Of a DNA stretch of 64,000 nt, positions 35,351-45,707 are shown in pieces. Source of the stretch: Scedosporium boydii (taxonomy: Eukaryota > Ascomycota > Sordariomycetes > Microascales > Microascaceae); assembly GCA_002221725.1 (NCBI GenBank), contig NJFT01000155.1, forward strand, positions 35,239 to 99,238, in the 5' to 3' direction. The position numbers were made by a program, and so were the translations under genes. The notes below the pieces were generated by a model. The model was not told the origin of the DNA. It searched no databases and saw only the letters and a list, made by a program, of their open reading frames with translations. How positions within the stretch are numbered: position 1 is the first letter of the stretch; each line of letters begins with the position of its first letter.

Positions 35351-36529
35351 ATGAGCCTCAATCAGCCGGCGAGGCGCATCGCGATCGCTCTCTCTTGTAC
35401 GTGTGAAGCAGCGCTGTTGTGAAGCTTCAGTGTGGCCGGAATATATGTGGGACGATATAAGAGAATAAGCTTGCTAACATTCGGGATTCTTCCTGTCCTC
35501 TAGCCTCCAATATCTCCCGTCAACAATGCCTCACCCACCTCTCCTCCCGAACCTCACCACTAGCGACGACGCTCGCCGTCCTCCCTTCGACCCGCCGCTC
35601 TAAATGGTCCTTCAGCAACCTGAACCCCTTCCGCTCCAAGAAGACCGGGACCACCCCATCCTCCGACCTCGATGACCCCAGCATCCGAAGACGCATGATG
35701 GAGGAAGCCTCTACGCCTCAACTCGACTCCTCCATCTTCGCCGAGGAAGTTTCGGCCGTCGAGGAGAAGGAAAAGGAGCAGGGGAAGAAGCAGCAGGCGG
35801 CACCAATCCGGGCCCAGCACCTCGCCCCGACGGCCGACCCTGACCCGCAGAGCAGGCAGCGATGGGAGCGTAAGATGGTCATCCGCATGATCCATCGTAA
35901 CGGCCACGAGACCCGCCAGGAGATCATCCGCCGGACCGAACGCGAGATGCGGTACCGCTCGCCTTTCCTCGCTACCTCGATCAAGAAGCTCGTCCATCTC
36001 GCTCGCCAGATTGCCGACCGGCCCTTGGATGAGGCCCTTGTTCAGATGCAGTACTCGAAGAAGAAGATGGCTCGTGAGATTCGCCATCACCTCGAGCTCG
36101 CGCGTGATAGGGCTATCGTGGAGCACGGTATGGGTCTGGGCCAAGCTAACGGCGAGGCTCCCCTGGAGAAGCCCAAGAAGATCAAGTCGAAGGATGGGAA
36201 GTGGCTCGTCATTAGCGATCCTACTAGGATCTACATTGCCCAGGCTTGGGTAGGACGCGGGTCTTGGCGCGGACAGCGTCTTGTCCATCTTGGTCGTGGC
36301 CGAAAGGGAATGCACAAGAAGCCCAGCACTAGTATGTCTAATTTCTCCCAGCCTCCCTCTCTCTAACGTATACTAACTTAAATCACAAGGCATCTCCTTC
36401 GTCCTCAAGGAGGAAAAGACCAGAATCCGAGAATACGAAGAGGCTCTTGCCAAGGAGAAGAGGCAGGGCCCCTGGGTCCACCTGCCGAACAGGCCGATCA
36501 CTGCCCAGAGGCAATACTACACCTGGTAA
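35351..36529 (+). CDS. MRPL22: mitochondrial large-subunit ribosomal protein uL22m (Mrpl22)
   Basis: Three exons (35351-35396, 35504-36331, 36390-36529) give 337 residues. The first about 55 residues are rich in Arg/Ser and nearly free of acid, as in a mitochondrial presequence. The L22 core runs from about residue 180 (YRSPFLATSIKKLVHLARQIADRPLDEALVQM) to AWVGRGSWRGQRLVHLGRGRKG, the loop that lines the exit tunnel, and ends with KEEKTRIREYEEALAKEKR and WVHLPNRPI. The start on the 46-nt first exon is supported by the presequence and by a GCTAAC branch point before the acceptor. Confidence 0.88.
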
Positions 36530-37237
36530 GCTAGATCTACGGACTAGCTGCTTATAATTAGAGGGAGGGTGAGGGAGGATGTGCGTTACAAAGTTGTGTG
36601 TATGTGACGGGAAGTGCCCGTGGATGGAGTCTTCCATATGTGTTGGGAGGAGGGCTATCGTGGGATCGGCTCCTAAGCTTGGGGCCGTGCTACTGTATCA
36701 TCTCTTGTCAGATACATGATTGGGGTATGCGGTTCAGCCGAGAGTCCCCGTTGTAGAGTATACGCCAAGCGTCACTTGTACAGTATTGTTTTATAGACAA
36801 AACGGAAAATCTTGACACCCATCCCCTGGCGTCCGGACAAATCGTGTCTTGAACTGGCGGGTAACTTCATTAGACAGTGAAGATCAAGTTGTTCAATTGC
36901 AGGTCTTGTATTCTTAGACTTGGTTTTCATGCTATGTACATTTCCCGAACAGAATCTCAGTCCCCAATTTCAAGGACAAGAAAAGAGATACTCTTTTACC
37001 ATGAACTCCTGAACACCTGATACAGTTTCAATCCATTCATTTCTTCGTGAACTCGCGATTCTACGCGTTTTTTTCTTTTCTGTTTCAACATACTAAGACA
37101 CGGTATTTGTGCAGACGGGTGGCCCCGTATGTGACAAAGAGCAGCAAAATGAAACGAGGAAAAAAATGAATTTGAATAAAGACAAAGAAATATTTTCGAG
37201 GAAACCCAACTAAATGACTAGGTGAAAAAGAAGTCCG
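36530..37237. other. convergent 3' region
   Basis: The 708-bp span lies between the ends of the uL22m and CFEM genes. It is A/T-rich near 37000-37200, with AATAAAG-like signals on either strand. No gene is seen. Confidence 0.5.
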
Positions 37238-38400
37238 TCAAATGACCGAAGCGGGCTGGGCGCGAGGAACCATGTCCTCGTACCGCCTCGACGTCATCTC
37301 CAGCTCCGAGCCATTATTATGTTCCTTTCCAAAGTCCGAGTGGGAGTCGGCGTAGTCTCTTCCCGAGCCAGGCATGGGCCCCGAAATGCTGTATCCACTG
37401 CTGTTCAAGCGGTGGCCGTTCTTTGCTCGGCGGCGGCGGAGGAGAAGAAGAATGGCGAGCAGGATGACGGAAAGTCCGACGATGCCGACGGAGACTCCGA
37501 TGCCGGCTTTGGCGGCTAGGGAGAGACCGGATGAGCCTCCTTTGGATGAATTGTCTTCCTCTCCCTTCTTGTCCTTCTCATCGTTGTTTGAATCATCGTT
37601 GGACTGCTCGGAACCACCACCGCCTGCGGCAGCTGATGTAGTGGCGGGCGACGTGGTCGCGGCCGAAGCGGACGTGCTAGTGGTTTCAGTCGGCGCAGAG
37701 GTCTGTAGAAGTAAGCATTCGTTAGTATCGGGTAACCTGGTTCTCTTAACCCATCACTGCTTACCGTTTCGCTGCTAGGCGCTTCGGTCGCTGATGACTG
37801 AGGTGCCTGCTCCGGAGTTGGACGCTCAATGGTGCTGGTGGGGGCAGGTTCAGCCTGGGTTGGCTCTGGCGCAGGAGTCGGGGTCGGGGTGGGCGGCGCT
37901 TGGGCTTCGAATCGCAAACACGCATCGCGTTAGTATCAAGGAGCTCTCCAGCGGGGAGACAACCTAAAAAAAAAAAAAAAAAAAAAAAAATTCGAGAGAC
38001 TGCGTACCTGCACAGAAGGTCGCGGAAAAATTGTTCATTTGGTCGATTTGCCCACACGACTGTTGAGCACAATCCCGAGCGCTGGCGGCGAACTCTGGAC
38101 TGGTACACATGCAAGTTGTGGCACCAATTTCACATCCAAAGGTATTGGCCTTATCGCGCAAGCCATTGAGACAACCCAGCTATATCGCCACCAGTCGCAC
38201 GTTAGCATCTACACGATTCATCAAGTGGATGAAAGTTACAGTGTGAGAGATCGCGGTGGCCGCTGTAATAGGCCACACCAGCCACCTTAAAACATAAAGA
38301 TACTTACATGGCAAGCATCAAGGGATTCCAATTGTGCGACGGCTACACCTAGTGTTAAGGCCCAGGCGAGACCCTTCACAAGTAGTTTGCACTTCGCCAT
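37238..38400 (-). CDS. CFEM-domain single-pass membrane protein
   Basis: Four exons (38400-38308, 38179-38008, 37904-37765, 37702-37238) give 289 residues. A signal peptide (LLVKGLAWALTLGVAVAQ, residues 6-23) leads into a CFEM domain whose eight cysteines are all present, the first (DACH) on exon 1 and the other seven on exon 2 (for example FGCEIG, TTCMC, ARDC, QSCG, TFC). A Pro/Thr/Ser-rich stalk follows, then one membrane helix (AGIGVSVGIVGLSVILLAILLLL) and an Arg-rich cytosolic tail of about 65 residues. CFEM proteins bind heme or sit in the fungal cell surface; this one has a membrane anchor rather than a GPI signal and could be a surface sensor. Intron 2 contains a 25-base homopolymer. 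Confidence 0.87.
37966..37990. repeat. A25 homopolymer inside a CFEM-gene intron
   Basis: An uninterrupted run of 25 A on the plus strand lies in the second intron of the minus-strand CFEM gene, where it is a poly-U tract in the transcript. It lies upstream of the TACTAAC branch point of that intron. Confidence 0.9.
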
Positions 38401-41400
38401 TGCGGTGGCCCCTCCAGGAAAAAAAAGTTGTGATTGAATATTAAGCTTCGGATCTCGGGGTCGTTGGGAGCGGAATCGAACGTTTTGCAGAGGAAAGGCG
38501 TCGAGGTGAGAGTGAAAAATGAAGGGTGGCTTAAAAGGAGCGGTCCACAACGTCGTCGTCGCAATGTGGTTGAGCCAGTCGTAGTATTCAAACCCAGCTA
38601 CAGTATTCAAAACCAATTGTCGTATTCAAGACCAGTCGTAGTACTGCCTTTCTTGTCGTGAGGTTCGGTACTGGGTGTGGTTTCTTTTTTTATCTACCCA
38701 CCGGCCACTTATACAAAATCGCTATGGTAGTGGGATGGCGGGGAGAGCGAGCTGCAAACAAGTTGGAGAAGGTGGCCGATTGCTTGGCAATAACGCGGAT
38801 ACCCTTCCAGATTCGCGGATCTGCGGTCGAAAAATCCCGGGCGTCGTCGTCACAAGAGGGCTGGAGGCTCCAGGAGGCGGGCGCGCAGGCGGGACGAAAG
38901 CGGCGAGCTTATATCTGGGCAGAGAGGCGGAGGGCGGGACGAATCAGGGACTCTTCGGTTAAAGCAGCCGGATGCAAGTGCGGTATATCTTGGACTAAAA
39001 TGGCTGGACGGAGGCGGGCTCTTATACAGGGAATATCGTGAGTATAGGAATTCGAATGGAGGCCCAGAGGCTGTTGCTGCAGTTTTTCCGATTGCTCTAC
39101 ACTCTATTCTCTGTTGGAGGGCTTGGAAAAGATCTGCGGAGCAATGAAGAAAATCTAATAAGGGCCGCTTTGAAAAGGAGTGTGGTAGTCAAAGTGGAAG
39201 CAGAAGCGAATGAGAAATAGTGCTAAAAGAGTGACGAAGAATATAAAGAATGTAGTATTAGACTAGGCAATATGAAGAAAAGAAAGTTGAAGAGGAAGAA
39301 AAAGAGGGTTGGCGAAAATCCAAGTACAGCGCCATTCTTGGCTTGAGGCAAAGTTGGGATGCAAGTCGCTTATATCAAGCCATCGGGCAACCTGGACGTT
39401 GTCTCGGTCGTGGCTCGAAAAAAGCCTCCTCCTTTCCAATGCAAGTGCGCTAGTTACGGACACCCCTGTTCCACATTTCCAGGGACCGAATGGCCTCACC
39501 CCCCAACATGACACCCAGGGGAGATGGACAGACTGGCTGCGTCCGGAGTACCGATTACTTTTCCAGACACTTGAGGGGGATTGACCAGGATGGCTTGGCT
39601 CCGTCGATCAATGCGTGGGGAGAGGAAGAACCGAAGAACTGAAAATCTGGCTTGCCATCACAGCTTCGGACAGAGACAGGGGGGATGCGCGGCACAATTG
39701 CTAAGCCACTATTTTTACTAGAGTCAAGGACCCAACTTGAGATTGACCAAGGCCAACGGCATTCGGCACCGCTGGATACAAATATGGGACCGACGACGAC
39801 CAGCTCCACCAGTGACCTTGGATTACAGTGACCTGGCCGTGTTTCATCAAGCCAAAAGAGTGAGGTTACTTCGGCGGTGATGAAGGGGACTGTCTCAATT
39901 ACTTTGAACCCCATGGCCGCACCCTTTAAATTGCTCGATTCGCGGTTGGAGGCATTGACCGAATGCCGTTGCTCAGCTGGACTCGATGAATCGATGATGT
40001 GCGTTTTCCCCTCATCACATTCGTCACTGGGATACCGTTATGACAATTCATTTATCTGGATCGAGCATGATCCTGAGTAATGCGCCCCCGCATTTCCTCT
40101 CCTTTTCCGGGTTGTGGCCAGTTTGTTCTATGGAATGGCAGGGCAGGGCAACATCGGGTGCGCTCACGGTTGCACTCAGGGGTGGGCGGACTCGAGATGC
40201 AAGATAATTACGTAGTGTCTTTTTGTGTCTGCCTCTTGATCTACTTCGTACAAAGGTATTGACGGATTGATCCCATCAATTGATGGACGGAGTAATCGCC
40301 CCTCACTGTGTTTTGGACTTCAGTAAGAACCAACACACACGTTAATTCCTTCGCAGTCCATATGCAGGGAGTGTTGTCTTATTGTGCACGGCATCGAATT
40401 TATAGCTTCGTCTTGAGACATGGTGGAACGACTATGGGGGCAGGCAGACCCTGTGAGCCGACGCCAAGGGGCATTGGACCCTCCTTGAGAAAGGAATGCC
40501 AACCATCCATCACTCAGTATCCTTCTCAATGCTATCAATTGTACGACACAGCATGCAGCACCAGGCGAACTAGCGTTCTCGACGTACAGTAGTGTGGGCT
40601 GTCCAGAGCTGAAGCCAACTACGAAGTAAGGTGATTGCCCTCCTTGCATGGTGTAGTTTACATCTGCGTGCATTCTTGTAGACCTGCCCTTCCGACTTGC
40701 CGAAGTCAGACGTCAATGTCTTGACACGTCGTCGATCGCACTCGATAAACTTGACCATTCTCTCCCCGACAGCTACGAAGTATTGTAATCTTAGACTACG
40801 AGGAAAACTAATCTAGACATCACGCCAGCCGGAGAGTCTGCTAATCCATGGGGAGAATAGCCTGGGAAACGGGATCAAGTAAGTTCAGGTGGTGAATTGG
40901 AAATCAAATTGAGCCAAATTGATCAGTGGCGTGGTCTGCATTGTTGGAAAACGGTATCAATATGTTGGTTGCCCCTTATTCAACCAGTCTGTTGGTGCCA
41001 GGTTCCCGTCCGACGGGTGCAGTTTGCAGGTCCATTGTTCTGAAGGGTTCGAACGGATTCAAAAACCGTTTGTGCCGCCAACTGCTCCGTAACACTCGAG
41101 TTTCTAGCAATTTACGGCAGGTGTTGTGAGTGCCGCCGTCTTTGTTAAACTAATCAGATCTTAGTTAGTGCGGACCCGCCCTCTCGTTTCCGCTGTCGCA
41201 CCATCAACGAGGGACATTGGTGTGGCCCCGCTGAATACGAGTAAAAATAGTTTTGCGGAATCGAAAAGTCGACAAGGATTGGTTTCTGGCTTCGGAAGGA
41301 AGAAGACTTGGAATCGTTGGGATTAAGGGCAATCCCAGTCTCGGGATTCATGGGATGGATCTGGATGGATCTGGACGGACCATAATGCTATGGATTTTCT

Positions 41401-42075
41401 TGATTTTCTTGATTTTCTTGATTTTCTTGATCGGCTGGCTCAGAGCTGATGCACAATGTGGGGGCGAAGATCTTTGATGGTTCAACTTGGGATCTGAAAG
41501 AGAAGGGGACTCCTTCGTCCACGAGTCACTCGGGATCGATGGTCGGTTGGTTTGGCCTGGCCATCTCGTGCCATCAATGTCACCCTCTCCTGTTGATGAG
41601 GGCCTAAAGTTTACACTGCACTAGCTGGCCGTACCAGACGATGGGGATTAGGCATTTGAAGCATAAGTTAACTGTAACCCTAATGCCACCTGGTGGACTG
41701 CACGCGACGTCTTGCGAGCCTGTTCAGCTATACTTCGTCTTCGACGAGCTGAGAGACAACACCAGAGATCCTCGGCGCATTTTGTGGTAATCGCCACCAG
41801 AATAAGTCCACGAGCAACCGCGGTCACAATTGCATCTATTGCATCTATGAGTCAAATGTTTCATTACATCCTACCAGGTAGCTGGAAGGGATCATACAAA
41901 CATTGGGGGTTATCTCTAAAACGTGTTCTTTGTTGTTGGAATCCATTGCCAACCAACCGGAGGATGAAAGTTTGTCAATTCCTCAACCCCGGCCTACATG
42001 GATGGCTTGATGAGCCACCCGTATGCCTACGGCACAGGAGAGGTCACCTCCTTATCACGGATCAGCTTAGGACTT
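38401..42075. other. 3.7-kb gene-free gap at the left border of the cluster
   Basis: No gene family is recognisable here. It separates the housekeeping block from the biosynthetic cluster. Three copies of TACGAAGTA/TACTTCGTA (40242, 40620, 40774) occur within 550 bp, and a 9-mer tandem repeat lies at 41393-41428. I see no transposon ends or transposase remnants. Confidence 0.5.
41393..41428. repeat. four perfect copies of GATTTTCTT
   Basis: The 9-base unit GATTTTCTT is repeated four times in tandem without change. It follows an imperfect GGATGGATCT repeat at about 41353-41375. Confidence 0.9.
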
Positions 42076-42921
42076 CTAAGCTGTAGCAGACGCAGCCTCA
42101 GCCCCCGAGGTATGCCCATTCACACCCCCCGCCTTCTTCGGTGGCACATTTGTCAGCTTAGGCTCCTCGAGGAACTCAACTTTCTCAGTGACGGCGGAAT
42201 AGATGGGCTGGCTGATAATATTCTGGTACCAACGAGTGATGTTGGGGTTCGCCTCGCGCCAGGCCCTGCCATAGAAGAACTGGAAGCCGAGGGTAATGAT
42301 ACCCGCGCAGAAGATGTCGGCAAGAGTAAGGCTGTCGCCAACGAGGAAGTTCCTGCCATCCAGGTGGTCCTCGACAACGGACACGGCCGCCTGCGCCATC
42401 TTGGCGAAAGTATCAACGGACTCTTGGTGGTAGGGCCGGATGCCGACAAGGGGAAGATATTGCTCGACGAGGGGGGTAATGATCTCTGAGTTGAAAAATG
42501 ACATCCATTTAAGAATATGAGCGTAATCTTGCTTGTCCTCCCCGAGGAGAGTGGTTTTCTCGTCTTGCGAGGTAACTAGAGCAACGTTCATGTTAGTTTT
42601 AGCTCAAGAAAAGAAAGAGAGAGAGAGAAGTTACACATACTGTAAATGGCTATGGCAATGCACTCGAAAAGTTTCATGCCATCCTCACCGCGGAAGGCCG
42701 GAATCTTGCCGAGCTTGCTGATATCAAGGTGCTCAGGGATCCTGGGCTCTTCAATAATTTTGAGTTCCAAATTCCTCGATTTTGCGACGGCCTTGATCGC
42801 GATGGTACGTGGCTGGTCGCCCTGAGGTGATATTAAATGTTAGTATGCGGTGTCAAGCCAAGGCGTAGAAACATATTGATAGATGACTTACAGGAGTTGT
42901 ATATAGAGTACCAAACACCAT
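42076..42921 (-). CDS. glutathione S-transferase, eEF1B-gamma type (PsoE-like)
   Basis: Three exons (42921-42892, 42821-42641, 42575-42076) give 236 residues. The thioredoxin-fold N-domain begins MVFGTLYTTPGDQPRT and has the conserved cis-proline region KIPAFRGEDG. The helical C-domain holds FLVGDSLTLADIFCAGII, the N-capping and ST motif of GSTs. The closest pattern is the GST part of elongation factor 1B-gamma, without the EF1G domain. PsoE of the pseurotin pathway is of this type and acts as a GST-linked isomerase. Lying at the cluster edge and divergent from a methyltransferase, it is probably a tailoring enzyme, though a detoxifying role is possible. Confidence 0.8.
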
Positions 42922-43952
42922 TTTCGTCGAGGCTGCCACCCTTCGCTAAACAATGTTTTAACGAGAAAGTGGTCTAAGCGGACGGAAGAATCGCTCGGCG
43001 TTGAGCCACGAGGAGGTAACAGGCAAGGAAGTCTGTCAGGATGCAGCCTGGCACGGCATAACCCTGTGTATGATGTTTCGATGCTGAAGAAGAAGTAGAT
43101 TGGGGGTCGAAGAAATCGCCCTGGACCATATCGAAATGGACCAATTGATGCTCCTCAACCAGCTCCATCCTTGATCGAGATTCGACATTGACATTCGGAG
43201 CCCGGAATAGGCTCAATGAGTTCGGCGACTACACCAATTTGGGCTAGTGCCGCCTCTCCCGGCTGGACCTGGCAATCGGGGATAGCGCTCGGACACGGCG
43301 GGAGAGTTGGGCGGAAGCCTCCAAGCCATGGGACGACGACATTGTTCTTGGAAATACGGCATTGCTTTGATCTCTGTGTGGTACCTTGGTAGTGAGCCAA
43401 GATTATCCCCTAGATGTTCTTGTTTTCTTGGTAAAGTCTCCGTAGACTCCCATTTACTTTACGATGAGTGAAAATATCGTCGGCGCTGTATGGCTCGGGT
43501 TGTACAAAATCGAAAGTTCCGATATACTCGGCGGGGGAAATCTGAACTACTCGTGGAACTTGACACCTTCAACTTGCCGAAACGGCCAGGAAGCTAGGCC
43601 TTGCTACGTTTGGTGCTGGGCCCTCTCTCCATTGAGCTCATCCATAGGCCCAGGATCGACCCAGCTTCGTCTTCGATAGGCCCATTCACACAGATTACTG
43701 GAATCGGTACGGACCACCTCTCCAGGGTCATCGCATCATTTGTGTTACACTCGACAGCAAGAGTGGGTTCTTCGCAGGGGGTACTAATACGTATTTGGGA
43801 GGTTGATTTTGGAAAGCTGGAGTTCTGTGTTCGACCCGACAACATCTATAAACATCGAGCACACAGGTCGGAGAGCTAAGTAGACTGTATAGAAATCCTA
43901 GACCCTTCAGATCATTTTATTGTGTACCGAGAACATCAGCAACATTTCCGTC
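42922..43952. promoter_or_regulatory. divergent promoter region, GST / O-methyltransferase
   Basis: The 1.03-kb region lies between the starts of two cluster genes in opposite directions. I could not find a shared regulator site that stands out above chance. Confidence 0.4.
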
Positions 43953-45407
43953 ATGGCCGACGTTGAAGAACTGGTCGAAAAGCTCAACGCAGTCGATGTG
44001 ACCGCTTTCGAAGGCGACCATGTCTCGCGACAGAAATTGGCCACAGCCGCCCGCAAGCTTTTCCACAAGCTAGAAACAAAGGAAGAGAAGACTATGAGAC
44101 TGGCCCTCGAAGAACCCATCATGTTCTCTGGGCTCCAGGCCCTCATCGACGTGGGTTTGTGGGAGGACTGGGCTGCTGCTGGGGGAGGCGAAAAAGACGT
44201 CGATGAGCTGGCCAGGATCGTCAAGAAGGGTGTTGACCCCGAGTTGCTACGTAAGTGGTCTATACGACTTCAACTACTTTGTATTATTTGGCCGCCAGTT
44301 TCCTAATAAGCTTATTTTCTTAGGCAGCCTCCTACGACTCCTGGCCACCCACCACATTGTCGAAGAAACTGGGAAAGATCGTTACGCACCAACAAGTTTC
44401 TCTCTCGCCATCGGCGATAAGAGCACCCTTGTAGCACCGGGACTTACAATAAGGTGCGCAGGACACCCCGGAAAGGGACGCGCTCCAAAGCAAACGGGAC
44501 TAATTCACTAATGACGAGCTACAGAACCGACCACGTCTCACAATGCGCCCAGAACTTTCCCGCGTTCCTCGCCAAGACAAATTACCGCAAGCCCTTGGAC
44601 GACAATAACAGTTGCTACATCGACGCATACCCCGAGAAGAAGAACTTCTGGGGAAGATGCGAATCCAGCCCTCATCTCCAAGAGAGCTTTTCCGGCTTCA
44701 TGACGCTCTGGGCTAGGCAGAAGAGGCCATGGCCCGAGTTCTACGATACTAAGGCACTTCTCGAGGGCGCCGACCTGAGTGATGGCGGCGCGTTCGTCGT
44801 AGATGTTGGTGGACATCACGGCATCGATCTCTTGCGCGTTCATGATAAACACCCTGATCTCCCTGCGGGGTCTCTCGTTCTTGAGGACCTGCCCGAGACG
44901 GTCGCCGCCGCTACTTTGACCACGGACAAGATTAAAGCCATCGGATACAACTTTTTCGAGGAACAGCCCGTTAAAGGTTAGTCTCATTCCCCCTAATTTA
45001 TGACTTGATTTTCCTTTCCACAACAATTCCATTTTGTTCATTTCTTCCAGCCGGGAAGTTACCAGTGACAAGCTGACAATCTGTAACAACATAAAGGTTC
45101 TCGGGCGTACTACTTGCATGCCGTCCTCCACGACTGGTCGGACAAAGTGTCAATCGATATCTTGAAGCAGGTTGCCGCTGCCATGAAACCTGGCTACTCG
45201 AGGGTGTTGATCAATGATATCGTCCTTCCAGATACTGGGGCCAGCTCCTACCAAGCTGGCCTGGATTGCCTTGTAATGCAAGCGTCGGCCAACGAGAGGA
45301 CCGAGGACGTCTGGAAGAAAGTCATCAGCGAGGCCGGGCTGAAGTTGGTTAAGATATGGCCTGATGGTCGCGGCTACGAGAGCTTGGTCGAAGCTGAGCT
45401 GCCATGA
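43953..45407 (+). CDS. SAM-dependent O-methyltransferase (COMT-like)
   Basis: Four exons (43953-44250, 44324-44453, 44525-44976, 45097-45407) give 396 residues. A helical dimerisation domain comes first (about residues 1-150). The SAM site is [13 protein letters not shown], where the third glycine of the usual DVGGG is His. LEDLPETV follows, and then LHDWSD with the catalytic His of the COMT family. In fumagillin biosynthesis an enzyme of this family (Fma-MT) methylates the cyclohexane hydroxyl; PsoC of pseurotin is also a methyltransferase. From the sequence alone I cannot say which it matches better. Neighbouring cyclase, P450 and dioxygenase favour the terpenoid role. Confidence 0.85.
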
Positions 45408-45707
45408 ACAGAGGACTGCTTTCAGAGAACGTGGGACACAATGGTCATAATGAGGCAGGGTCGAGGGTTTCAATAACTTAATATTAGTGGTTTCTCTCAA
45501 TGATATGTAGGAATTTTATCGATTTTTCGTTTATTACCCTATTTTTATATTCGAGGAGCGCGGCTGGAACAAGATCCCTCAATGTTTCCTAAGGAAACTC
45601 AACTCCAATATATGAGGTAGACTCTTTAAAACCCGCAGATGTTTTCAAAATTCTAGTGCCAATGCTAAACTATCGACAATGGTTTTTTTCCCTTAGATCC
45701 TCATCAC
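45408..45707. other. convergent 3' region
   Basis: This 300-bp A/T-rich span lies between the ends of the methyltransferase and acyl-CoA ligase genes. Nothing else is seen. Confidence 0.5.

Noticed and set aside
35560..36315. 251-residue minus-strand open frame
   Set aside because: It mirrors the uL22m exon, which has clear family motifs; the mirror frame has none.
41347..41428. CRISPR-like or satellite array
   Set aside because: The repeats are directly adjacent short units without spacers, so this is a simple tandem repeat.
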